DNA of 64,000 nt from assembly GCA_004558025.1 (NCBI GenBank), contig SFEG01000019.1, positions 1 to 64,000 of the forward strand. Reading direction: 5' to 3'. The notes below the pieces were generated by a model. It made no database searches, was not told where the DNA came from, and saw only the letters and a program-made list of their open reading frames with translations. This stretch comes from Clostridiales bacterium. Lineage in GTDB: Bacteria > Bacillota > Clostridia > Oscillospirales > Oscillospiraceae. Positions 26,903 to 35,334 of the stretch are shown piece after piece. Position 1 is the stretch's first letter, and every line of letters begins with the position of its first letter. Position numbers and translations under genes: made by a program.

Positions 26903-27763
26903 ATGGAGTTTCTTATCATAACCGGACTGTCCGGCGGCGGAAAGAGCCAGGCCGCGGACATCATAGAGGATCTTGACTACTACTGCGTGGATAACATGCC
27001 CGTTGCGCTCATCCCGAAGTTTGCCGAGCTGTGCGCGGCGACAAAGGGGCGCTATGAGAAGGTCGCGCTCGTGACCGATATCCGCGAAAAAAACGGAATA
27101 AAGGATATTTTCAGCGCCCTCGAGACCCTTCGCGAGATGGACTTCGGCTATAAGATCCTGTTCATGGAGGCAAAGCCCTCGGTCATCGTAAAGCGCTATA
27201 AGGAATCGCGCCGTCCGCACCCGCTGGCGGCAAAGTCCGGCGGCTCGATAGAGGACGCGATACTCAAGGAAACAGAGCAGCTGCGCCCGATACGCGATAT
27301 CGCCGATTATATAATTGACACCTCGCATCTGACCCTCGGGCAGCTGCATAATGAGTTGTATACCTATTTTTCCGACTCCGCGACGGGACGCGCGATCATG
27401 GTAAACGTCGTGTCCTTCGGCTTCAAATACGGCATGCCGCTGGATGCCGACCTCGTGTTCGACGTGAGATTTCTGCCGAACCCCTTTTACGTCGAGGAGC
27501 TGAAGCTTTTAAGCGGCCTTGATGCGCCGGTCAGGGACTATGTCTTCAGCTTCGAGCAGTCGAACATTTTCATGGACAAACTCACCGACATGATAGAGTA
27601 CCTGCTGCCGCTGTATATAGAAGAGGGCAAATACAGCCTGACCATCGCCATCGGCTGCACCGGCGGGCGGCACCGCAGCGTGGCCGTCGCCTCGGCGCTT
27701 GCCGGTCATTTGAAGTGCTTTGGCGTGCCGGTCGTGAGCATAAACCGCGACATGAATAAGTAA
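26903..27763 (+). CDS. rapZ: RapZ/YvcJ family nucleotide-binding protein
   Basis: 286 residues. Walker A-like ITGLSGGGKSQA at the N-terminus, DNMPVALIPK, and the C-terminal conserved GCTGGRHRSVAVA. The family binds GTP or small RNAs; in enterics RapZ guides GlmZ decay, and in Firmicutes YvcJ affects competence and cell-wall control by unclear means. Its stop codon directly precedes the whiA ATG. The usual neighbour yvcK (gluconeogenesis/wall factor) is missing between rapZ and whiA. Confidence 0.93.
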   Translation: MEFLIITGLSGGGKSQAADIIEDLDYYCVDNMPVALIPKFAELCAATKGRYEKVALVTDIREKNGIKDIFSALETLREMDFGYKILFMEAKPSVIVKRYKESRRPHPLAAKSGGSIEDAILKETEQLRPIRDIADYIIDTSHLTLGQLHNELYTYFSDSATGRAIMVNVVSFGFKYGMPLDADLVFDVRFLPNPFYVEELKLLSGLDAPVRDYVFSFEQSNIFMDKLTDMIEYLLPLYIEEGKYSLTIAIGCTGGRHRSVAVASALAGHLKCFGVPVVSINRDMNK

Positions 27764-28666
27764 ATGGAAAAAACCTTCGCGCAAAAAGTTAAAACAGAGC
27801 TGTGTCAGCCTCGGGTCGAGCGCAAATGCTGCGCCGTCGCCGAGGCCTACGGCGTTTTGCTGTACGCGCACAGCTTTTCGGCAAAGCAGATACGCATAAC
27901 GACGGCGAGCGACGAGTTTGCCGCGAGGCTTCCGCACCTTATGCGCCGCGCCTTCGGCATTGATTTTGACGAGCCCGAGAGTGCGCGCGGCGTGAAGCAC
28001 TGCTTCCGCGTGGAAGACCCCGCGAAGCTGCGCGCGGTGTTCGACGTTGTCGGAAACGACATGAAAAGCCCCTCACTGCACATAAACTTCGGCGTTATCG
28101 AGGAGCCCTGCTGCAAGGCCTCGTTCATACGCGGCGCGTTTCTCGCGGGCGGCTCGGTCACGGACCCCGCAAAGCGCTACCACCTCGAGCTTGCAACGAC
28201 GCATTTAAGCGTAAGCCGCGAGACGTATTCCGTGCTTCTCGAGATGGGCTTTTCGCCCAAGGAGGCGCAGCGCAAGGGCGACTATCTTCTGTACTTCAAA
28301 AAAAGCGAGCACATCGAGGATCTGCTCACAACCATAGGAGCGCCGGTCTCGGCGATGGATATTATGTCCGCCAAGGTCGAAAAGGACATGAAAAACAGCA
28401 TAAACCGCAAGGTAAACTGCGATTCTGCCAATGCCGACAAGGTCGTCGAGGCCGCGGCAAAGCAGCTTGAGGCCATAAAGCGTATAGATAAGCTCTACGG
28501 GCTCGATTCGCTGCCGGATAAGCTCCAGCAGGCGGCGCTTCTGCGCTATGCAAACCCCGAGGCGAGCCTTGCCGATCTTGCGACGCTTTCGTATCCGCCG
28601 GTATCGAAAAGCTGCCTGAGCCACAGGCTCAAAAAGCTCTTGACATACTCGCCGGAGGAGGAATGA
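27764..28666 (+). CDS. whiA: DNA-binding protein WhiA
   Basis: 300 residues; LAGLIDADG-like N-terminal domain (KCCAVAEAYGVLLYAHSFS, IRGAFLAGGSVTDPAKRYHLE) and a C-terminal helix-turn-helix (LADLATLSYPPVSKSCLSHRLKKL). WhiA controls cell division and chromosome segregation in Firmicutes and sporulation in actinobacteria. The ATG directly follows the rapZ stop, indicating translational coupling. The end GGAGGAGGAATGAG doubles as the ribosome site for the next gene. Confidence 0.94.
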   Translation: MEKTFAQKVKTELCQPRVERKCCAVAEAYGVLLYAHSFSAKQIRITTASDEFAARLPHLMRRAFGIDFDEPESARGVKHCFRVEDPAKLRAVFDVVGNDMKSPSLHINFGVIEEPCCKASFIRGAFLAGGSVTDPAKRYHLELATTHLSVSRETYSVLLEMGFSPKEAQRKGDYLLYFKKSEHIEDLLTTIGAPVSAMDIMSAKVEKDMKNSINRKVNCDSANADKVVEAAAKQLEAIKRIDKLYGLDSLPDKLQQAALLRYANPEASLADLATLSYPPVSKSCLSHRLKKLLTYSPEEE

Positions 28667-28669
28667 GAA

Positions 28670-29164
28670 ATGAAAAAGCCATTTGCACCATTACTGCTTG
28701 CCGCTGTGTTGTGTTTGAGCGCCTGCTCTGCACAGCCTACTGAGCCGCAACATACATCTGCGCCCGAAACGCCGGAAGTGACAGTGGCAACTGCACCTAC
28801 ACCTACATTAATGCCCTCTCCTTCAAAGCTTCCCGAGCTTGCCACGGAGCAAAAACCAGCACCCACATCAGCTCCGCAACAGGGCTCGGAACCCGAAAAA
28901 TATATCGAAGCAACGGTAAGTGTATTCTACTGTTATAATAGATGGCTTGACCCTGACGGCAATTGGATCAACAGCGGCCATGTGTTTTATAGCGTTTGCG
29001 GAAACTGCGGAGGAATGGGCAATTGGTTTGATAATGAATGCATGCATTGCGGCGCAATATATAAGTATAGAACAGATAACGAACTATTTTATACCTGCAT
29101 CTGCGACCCAAATGATACAAGTATAATTTACAGCGAAAATCACGAACCGTTTACTGTAAAATAA
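28670..29164 (+). CDS. Lipoprotein with zinc-ribbon-like cysteines, inserted between whiA and dnaE
   Basis: 164 residues. Lipobox LSAC near residue 19, then a long Pro/Thr/Glu linker (residues 25-75), then a small domain with CGNCGGMGNWFDNECMHCG, two CxxC pairs suited to zinc, and two more Cys in YTCICDP. I do not recognise it. It starts only 3 bases after whiA and ends 16 before dnaE. Its second half is clearly AT-richer than its neighbours, with codons (ATA, TAT, AAT) that they use less. This suggests recent acquisition. A secreted zinc-ribbon is odd, because zinc ribbons usually act in the cytosol. Confidence 0.72.
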   Translation: MKKPFAPLLLAAVLCLSACSAQPTEPQHTSAPETPEVTVATAPTPTLMPSPSKLPELATEQKPAPTSAPQQGSEPEKYIEATVSVFYCYNRWLDPDGNWINSGHVFYSVCGNCGGMGNWFDNECMHCGAIYKYRTDNELFYTCICDPNDTSIIYSENHEPFTVK

Positions 29165-29180
29165 CTAACGAGGATACCAT

Positions 29181-32100
29181 ATGAGCTTTGTTCACCTGCA
29201 TGTTCATACCGAATATTCGCTGCTCGACGGCGACTGCCGCATCGAGCCTTTGGTCGAGCGCGCAAAGCAGCTCGGCCAGACCGCGCTTGCCATCACCGAC
29301 CACGGCGTCATGTACGGCGCCGTCGCCTTTTACAAGGCCTGCTGCGCGGCGGGGATAAAGCCCATCATCGGCTGCGAGGTCTATGTCGCGCCGCGAACGC
29401 GCTTTGACCGCGAGCACGGCATCGACTCGGAGTATACGCACCTTATTCTGCTGTGCAGAAACGAAGAGGGCTACAAGAACCTCTGCTGCCTCGTGTCCAT
29501 GGCCTTCACCGAGGGCTTTTACGGCAAGCCGCGCATCGACTGGGCGCTGCTGCACGAGCACTCCAAGGGGCTCATCTGCCTTTCCGGCTGTGTCGCGGGC
29601 GCCATCCCGCGCATGATAAACTCCGGAAACTACGAGGGCGCAAAGAAAAAAGCGTTCGAGCTATCCGAGCTCTTCGGCGAGGACGGCTTTTATCTTGAAA
29701 TTCAGGATCACGGCCTGGACGCCGAAAAACGCGCGGCGGAGGGACTTCTTAAAATCCACCGCGAGACGGGCATACCGCTGGCGGTGACAAACGATGCGCA
29801 TTACATCGAAAAGTCCGACGCTTACTATCAGGACGTTTTGATGTGCGTGCAGATGCAGAAGACCATCTCCGACCCCTCGCGCATGAAGTTCGAGACAAAC
29901 GAGTTCTACCTCAAGGACGAGGCCGAGATGCGCGCTCTGTTCCCCGAGTATCCCGAGGCTGCCGACAACACGGTGAAGATCGCGGATATGTGCAGCTACG
30001 ATTTCGAGTTCGGCAAATACAAGCTGCCGCGCTTCAAGCTCCCCGAGGGCGAGACCGACAGCTTTGAATATCTGCAGAAGCTCTGCAAAGAGGGGCTACA
30101 CCGCCGCTATCCGAACGACGACGGCACTGTCAGAAAGCAGCTCGACTATGAGCTTCGGATGATAAAGCAGATGGGCTTTGTCGACTATTTTCTCATCGTC
30201 TCGGACTTCATCGCCTACGCCAAGGGGCAGAAGATCCCCGTCGGCCCGGGGCGCGGCTCGGCGGCGGGAAGCGTCGTTTCGTATACGCTGAACATCACCG
30301 ACGTCGACCCCATAAAATACAGCCTTTATTTCGAGCGCTTTCTCAATCCCGAGCGCGTGAGCATGCCCGATATCGATATCGACTTCTGCGTAAACCGCCG
30401 CGGCGAGGTCATCGACTACGTAAACCGCAAATACGGCCACGATCACGTTGCGCAGATAGTCACCTTCGGCACGATGGCCGCGCGAGCGGCCGTGCGCGAT
30501 GTTGCGCGGGTCCTGGATATCGGCTATGGCGAGGCCGATGCCGTCGCAAAGGCCATACCCATGGGGCCGAACATGACGATAAAGGAGGCCATGCGCGTCT
30601 CGAAGCCTCTGCGCGATATGTACGAAAGCGACGAGATGCTCCGCAGGCTCATCGACGTTGCGCAGGCGCTCGAGGGCATGCCGCGCCACGCGAGCATGCA
30701 CGCGGCGGGCGTCGTCATAACCGATAAGCCCGTTTACGAATACGTTCCCTTGTCGAAAAACGACGAATCTGTCGTCACGCAGTATCAGATGACGACGCTC
30801 GAGGAGCTGGGGCTTCTCAAGATGGATTTCCTCGGCCTGCGAAACCTCACGGTCCTGGAGGATGCAGCAAAGCTCGTGCGGCTCACCGAGCCGGACTTTG
30901 CGGTCGAGACCATACCCGACGGCGACGCTGAGGTCTTCAAAATGCTCTCCGAGGGGCACACGAGCGGTGTGTTCCAGCTTGAAAGCACGGGCATGACCGG
31001 CGTCTGCACAGGACTTAAGCCCAAGAGCATTGAAGATATCACCGCGGTCATAGCCCTGTATCGCCCCGGCCCGATGGACAGCATCCCGCGCTTTATCGAG
31101 TGCTCGGCGCACCCGGATAAGATAAGCTACAAGCACCCCATGCTCCGCCCGATACTCGAGGTCACCTACGGCTGCATCGTCTATCAGGAGCAGGTAATTG
31201 AAATTTTCCGCCGCCTCGCGGGCTTCTCGCTCGGTCAGGCGGATATGATACGCCGCGCGATGAGCAAGAAAAAGCACAAGGTCATCGACGCCGAGCGCGT
31301 GGCCTTCGTCCACGGCGACGCATCCCGCGGCATCGACGGCGCCGTCAGGCGCGGCATACCCGAGGCGACGGCAAACAGCATCTATGACGAGATACTCGAC
31401 TTTGCTTCCTACGCCTTCAACAAGGCGCACGCGGTGAGCTACGCCATCGTGTCCTACCGCACGGCGTACATGAAGCGGCACTATCCGCGCCAGTACATGG
31501 CGGCGCTTCTGTCCTCGGTGCTCGATAACAGCCCGAAGGTCGCCGAATACATTGCCGAGTGCCGCGAGATGGGCATAAAGCTCCTGCCGCCGGATGTGAA
31601 CGAGTCCTATGCAGACTTCTCCGTCAGCGGGAATGACATCCGCTTCGGCCTCGTCGCCATAAAAAGCATCGGCCGCGGCTTCATAAGCGAGCTCATCGCC
31701 CGCCGCGAGGAGGACGGCCCGTTCCGCAGCCTTGAGGATTTCTGCCGACGCATGGCGGGAAAGGAATTAAATCGCCGCTCCGTGGAGAATCTCATCCGCG
31801 CCGGAGCCTTCGACAGCATGGGCTTTAAGCGCAAGGCGCTGCTGCGCGTCGCGGGAGTTATGATCGACGGCATACAGCAGGAGAGCCGCAACAACGTCGA
31901 GGGGCAGCTTAACCTCTTCGGCGAGCCCGATTTTGAGGAGGCCGGGGCGATCAGCATAAAGATCCCCGAGGTCGAGGAGTACACGCGATCCGAGCTCCTC
32001 GCCATGGAAAAGGAGACCGCAGGCCTGTACCTGAGCGGCCACCCCATGGACGAGTACCGCGCCGCCGTGCGCCGTGCGGGCATCGTGCCCATCGGCGCTG

Positions 32101-32654
32101 TTCTGGCCGACGCTTCGTCCGAAAACGAAAAAAAGACCTACCCCGACGGGGCGGTCGTTACTCTTGCCGGAGTCGTCCAATCCAGCCGCACGCGCACGAC
32201 GAAGTCGAATACCCTCATGAGCTACATTAATCTCGAGGACGACAGCGGCGCGATGGAGCTCATCGCCTTTCAGCGCGCACTGGACACCGGCAGCGTATAT
32301 ATTAAAGACAATGCGCTCATCATCGTTCGCGGGCGCATCTCCATGCGCGACGAGAAGGAGCCGCAGCTGATGGTCGACAGCATCCGCCCGATCACCGATC
32401 TCGGCCAAATAAAGCCCGAACGAGAGCAGATAAGCGATGATTCAAGGCTTTGGGTGAAGCTTCAGGGTGCGGACGATCCGCTTTTGAAGCGCATCGAGCT
32501 TATTCTCACCATGTTCCCCGGTCAGCAGCAGCTCATCATTTACCTCGAGCGCGAAAAGCGCCGCATCGGCGCGAGATGCCTTATCCATCCCTCCCTTATC
32601 GCCGAGCTCAAGGAGCTCTGCGGCGACTCCAATGTTGTTTTAGAGGCGAATTGA
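29181..32654 (+). CDS. dnaE: DNA polymerase III alpha subunit, DnaE type
   Basis: 1157 residues. PHP domain at the start (HVHTEYSLLDG, ITDHGVMYGA, HYIEKSDAYYQD), polymerase core with the catalytic aspartates in MPDIDIDFC, GPGRGSAAGS, HASMHAAGVV and IYRPGPMDS-like IALYRPGPMDS, then helix-hairpin-helix and an OB-fold near residue 1000 (VVTLAGVVQSSRTRTTKSN). In low-GC Gram-positives this enzyme extends lagging-strand primers while PolC does the bulk of synthesis. The final residues LEAN and the TGA stop are in the TTTTAGAGGCGAATTGA edge of locus 11. Confidence 0.95.
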   Translation: MSFVHLHVHTEYSLLDGDCRIEPLVERAKQLGQTALAITDHGVMYGAVAFYKACCAAGIKPIIGCEVYVAPRTRFDREHGIDSEYTHLILLCRNEEGYKNLCCLVSMAFTEGFYGKPRIDWALLHEHSKGLICLSGCVAGAIPRMINSGNYEGAKKKAFELSELFGEDGFYLEIQDHGLDAEKRAAEGLLKIHRETGIPLAVTNDAHYIEKSDAYYQDVLMCVQMQKTISDPSRMKFETNEFYLKDEAEMRALFPEYPEAADNTVKIADMCSYDFEFGKYKLPRFKLPEGETDSFEYLQKLCKEGLHRRYPNDDGTVRKQLDYELRMIKQMGFVDYFLIVSDFIAYAKGQKIPVGPGRGSAAGSVVSYTLNITDVDPIKYSLYFERFLNPERVSMPDIDIDFCVNRRGEVIDYVNRKYGHDHVAQIVTFGTMAARAAVRDVARVLDIGYGEADAVAKAIPMGPNMTIKEAMRVSKPLRDMYESDEMLRRLIDVAQALEGMPRHASMHAAGVVITDKPVYEYVPLSKNDESVVTQYQMTTLEELGLLKMDFLGLRNLTVLEDAAKLVRLTEPDFAVETIPDGDAEVFKMLSEGHTSGVFQLESTGMTGVCTGLKPKSIEDITAVIALYRPGPMDSIPRFIECSAHPDKISYKHPMLRPILEVTYGCIVYQEQVIEIFRRLAGFSLGQADMIRRAMSKKKHKVIDAERVAFVHGDASRGIDGAVRRGIPEATANSIYDEILDFASYAFNKAHAVSYAIVSYRTAYMKRHYPRQYMAALLSSVLDNSPKVAEYIAECREMGIKLLPPDVNESYADFSVSGNDIRFGLVAIKSIGRGFISELIARREEDGPFRSLEDFCRRMAGKELNRRSVENLIRAGAFDSMGFKRKALLRVAGVMIDGIQQESRNNVEGQLNLFGEPDFEEAGAISIKIPEVEEYTRSELLAMEKETAGLYLSGHPMDEYRAAVRRAGIVPIGAVLADASSENEKKTYPDGAVVTLAGVVQSSRTRTTKSNTLMSYINLEDDSGAMELIAFQRALDTGSVYIKDNALIIVRGRISMRDEKEPQLMVDSIRPITDLGQIKPEREQISDDSRLWVKLQGADDPLLKRIELILTMFPGQQQLIIYLEREKRRIGARCLIHPSLIAELKELCGDSNVVLEAN

Positions 32655-33175
32655 CGCACCTGCCGATACATTTATTGCAGGTGCCCGGTGTCGAAAGTGC
32701 CGGCGAAACCGCGGCGAGCGGATAGCCGATAGCCAATAGCCGATAGCTATATGTGTGCGCAAAGCGCACGGATTTTAATAAAAAGAGAGTGCAGATAAAA
32801 ACTGCACTCTCTTTTTTTAAAGGTGAATTCACATTACACCTATACAGCTTTTGCGGCATCCCGACCGGAAGCTGCCGACAAAACCATAGAAAACGGGCTG
32901 CGTGCGAATAAATCAACAGAGGCATCCGCCGCGCAGCAGCCTAACCAAAAGGTCGGCGTCAATAAGGCGGCAAATGCCTCTGAGAACAGTATACGCAGTT
33001 CTTCTGAAAATGTCAACGAGAAATAGTTCCGCAGCCGGAATGGTGCGGATTGGACTTTTGCACCAAATCAGCACAATTTCGCGGGTTGCGAAACAGTGCG
33101 GTTTCCACTGTTGTTTCGACACCGGGCCACCGTGATCACTGTATTGGTACAGCCTCAGTGCGCCTCTAAAAAGAA
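32637..33175. repeat. Dispersed repeat locus 11 (composite between dnaE and rluD)
   Basis: Left edge GTTTTAGAGGCGAATTGACG, then TGCCCGGTGTCGAAAGTGCC, carries the dnaE stop. Next come GATAGCCGATAGCC, GTGTGCGCAAAGCGCAC, a terminator (32781-32819), a second left-like unit (AGGTGAATTCACATTACACC, then CATCCCGACCGGAAGCTGCC) and a right edge (TTTCGACACCGGGCCACCGT, then CTCAGTGCGCCTCTAAAAAG) carrying the rluD stop. No gene was found; ORFs of 67-105 codons are repeat translations. Confidence 0.77.
32781..32819 (+). terminator. Terminator after dnaE
   Basis: AGAGAGTGCAG (32786-32796 region) pairs with CTGCACTCTCT, followed by TTTTTTT. Near-copy of the terminators at 1041 and 14469. Confidence 0.85.
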
Positions 33176-34089
33176 AGTTTGCTGAGGACGTTTTTGAAGT
33201 AGTCGGGCAGGTCGGTGGAGATGACGACCTTCTCGCCGCTGCGCGGGTGGATGAATTTAAGCTCGCGCGCGTGCAGGCACTGGCCTGAGAGCCCCTTGTC
33301 GGGAGAAGGTGCGCCGTAGACGGCGTCGCCGAGCAGGGGATGGCCGATGTGCGCCATGTGGACGCGGATCTGGTGCGTGCGCCCGGTCTCGAGCCGGCAG
33401 CGGACGTGCGTGTAGCCGCGATAGCGCGCGATGACCTCCCAGTGCGTCACCGCATTGCGCGATCCCTTCTGCGTGACGGCCATTTTCTTGCGGTCATTTG
33501 GATGGCGGCCTATGGGCGCGTCCACCGTGCCCGAGTCCTCGCGCATGCCGCCGCGCACGACGGCCTCGTATACGCGCGAAAGGCTGCGGTCGGAAAGCTG
33601 GGACGACAGCGCAAGGTGCGCAAAATCGTTTTTTGCGACGATCAGAAGCCCGGACGTGTCCTTGTCTATGCGGTGCACGATGCCGGGGCGCTTCTCTCCG
33701 CCGATGCCGGACAGCGAATCGCCGCAGTGGAACATCAGGGCGTTGACGAGCGTTCCGTCCGGGTGGCCGGGCGCGGGGTGCACGACCATACCGCGAGCCT
33801 TATTCACGACCAGAAGATCGTTATCCTCGTACACGATGTCGAGCGGAATATCCTGCGGTCTCAGCTCACAGTCGGCGGCCTCGGGCATGACGAGCACGAC
33901 CTCGTCACCGGGTGCACACCTGTAATTTTTCTTCACCGCTTTTCCGCCGACGGTCACGGCTCCGTCGTCAATGAGCCGCGCGGCGGCGCTGCGCGTGAGC
34001 TCCGGCACACAGCGCGCAAGGAGAGCGTCGATGCGTTCGGCGCTCTCCTGTGCTGTTATCGTTATTATGTTATCGTCCAAATAATCCAT
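33166..34089 (-). CDS. RluA/RluD-family 23S rRNA pseudouridine synthase
   Basis: 307 residues. An S4 RNA-binding domain (residues 15-75), then the pseudouridine synthase domain with the catalytic Asp in GIVHRIDKDTSGLLIVAK and the conserved GRTHQIRVHMAHIGHPLLGD. The family makes pseudouridine in large-subunit rRNA; the precise position cannot be set here. Start overlaps the lspA stop by one base (TAATG). The TAG stop is in TTTTTAGAGGCGC of locus 11. Confidence 0.9.
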   Translation of the reverse strand: MDYLDDNIITITAQESAERIDALLARCVPELTRSAAARLIDDGAVTVGGKAVKKNYRCAPGDEVVLVMPEAADCELRPQDIPLDIVYEDNDLLVVNKARGMVVHPAPGHPDGTLVNALMFHCGDSLSGIGGEKRPGIVHRIDKDTSGLLIVAKNDFAHLALSSQLSDRSLSRVYEAVVRGGMREDSGTVDAPIGRHPNDRKKMAVTQKGSRNAVTHWEVIARYRGYTHVRCRLETGRTHQIRVHMAHIGHPLLGDAVYGAPSPDKGLSGQCLHARELKFIHPRSGEKVVISTDLPDYFKNVLSKLSF

Positions 34090-34853
34090 TACAGATCCTT
34101 AAACTCGGCAAGGATATCCTCAACGCTGAACTCCTCGCTCTCCTTGGGCTCGTCCTTCGGCGCTTCGGTCTTCTTTTCGGCCGGGCGAGCCTTGCTCAGC
34201 GCGGGGCCGAAGTCATCCCAGAATGCATCGTGCGGCGGGGCAGGTGCAGGCTCGGGCCTTATCGGCTGCGCCTCCTGCGGCTGCTCGGGAGCGTTGGTGC
34301 TTATCCCGAAAATGTCGGCAAAATCATCGACGGGCTCGGCGGCCTGACGCGGCACGGGCTTGACCCTGACCGGCGTATTGTCCTCATCGTCCTCGCCGTC
34401 TCCGCGCGAGCCGAAGAAAACGTAGATCACGAACATCAGGCAGGACACGACGAGCACGGCATCGGCGATGTTGAACACCGCGAAGTTGACAAACTCGAGC
34501 TTGAACATGTCCACAACATAGCCGAGGAACACGCGGTCGATGCAGTTGCCGAGCGCGCCGGTGAGAAACAGCACCTCGCACCACACGGCAAAGCGCGAGT
34601 CAAACACGCGCCGCACGAGCAGCACGGCAATAACGACGACGAACACCGCCGTCACGGCAAGGAATATCCAGCGTGAGTAGTCAACATTGTCCAGCAGGCC
34701 GAACGCAGCGCCCGAGTTGTGGATGTTCACGAGCTTCACTACGCCGGGGATAAGCTCCTGCGAGCCGGTCGACAGCGTTATATTTACCGTGACCCAATAT
34801 TTGAGCCACTGATCCGCGATGAGCAGCACCGCGGCAACGATCGCAAAAAGCAT
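34089..34853 (-). CDS. lspA: Signal peptidase II with long C-terminal extension
   Basis: 254 residues, against about 150-170 for typical LspA. The first 155 residues are four membrane helices with the catalytic Asp residues in GNCIDRVFLGYVVD and FNIADAVLV; the enzyme removes lipoprotein signal peptides after lipidation. From about residue 160 an acidic, Pro/Glu-rich disordered tail follows (GDGEDDEDNTPVRV) that ends in a helical SVEDILAEFKDL. The tail is expected to lie in the cytosol. Coupled to rluD by a one-base overlap. Many lipoproteins in this window would be its substrates. Confidence 0.9.
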   Translation of the reverse strand: MLFAIVAAVLLIADQWLKYWVTVNITLSTGSQELIPGVVKLVNIHNSGAAFGLLDNVDYSRWIFLAVTAVFVVVIAVLLVRRVFDSRFAVWCEVLFLTGALGNCIDRVFLGYVVDMFKLEFVNFAVFNIADAVLVVSCLMFVIYVFFGSRGDGEDDEDNTPVRVKPVPRQAAEPVDDFADIFGISTNAPEQPQEAQPIRPEPAPAPPHDAFWDDFGPALSKARPAEKKTEAPKDEPKESEEFSVEDILAEFKDL

Positions 34854-34915
34854 GGTCAGGTCCTTTCGGTTTTTACACTTATTTATATATAATGCACCAA
34901 AACGTCCTATTCGTC

Positions 34916-35334
34916 AAGTCTTTTAGAGGCGCACGGACGCCGTGCTGATACGTATATTGCGGTCGCCCGAATCGAAGCTGCCGACGAAACCGCGGCGAGT
35001 GGATAGTGAACAGCCGATAGCTGACAGCCTAAGGCAACCCCACCGGCTCGGCCAAGGCCGACCCACCTCCCCTTACACAGGGGAGGCTTTTTTAGAGGCG
35101 CACCAACTCCGTGCCGATACATATTTTGCGTCAGCCCGACCGGGAAGTGCGGAGAAAAACCATAACATGCGGAACGGGCAAGCCCGTTCCCTACATAGTG
35201 CGGCGCAACATCGTAACGCAGCCGCAAATTTTGCACCGCACTCATGGGAAGCGGCAGTTTTCCGGTTTCGTCGGAAGCTTCGATACCGGGCAACTGCAAT
35301 ATATGTATAGGTACAGCCTTAAAGCGCCTCTAAA
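34916..35334. repeat. Dispersed repeat locus 12 (composite, near-copy of locus 5)
   Basis: Edge TCTTTTAGAGGCGCACGGAC, then GCCCGAATCGAAGCTGCCGA; GATAGTGAACAGCCGATAGC; hairpin module (GCTCGGCCAAGGCCGACC, CTCCCCTTACACAGGGGAGG); a second edge CTTTTTTAGAGGCGCACCAA; core GCGGAACGGGCAAGCCCGTT; right edge GAAGCTTCGATACCGGGCAA, then GCCTTAAAGCGCCTCTAAAA. The right edge forms the end of the rsmI reading frame. From 35037 it is nearly identical to locus 5. Confidence 0.8.
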
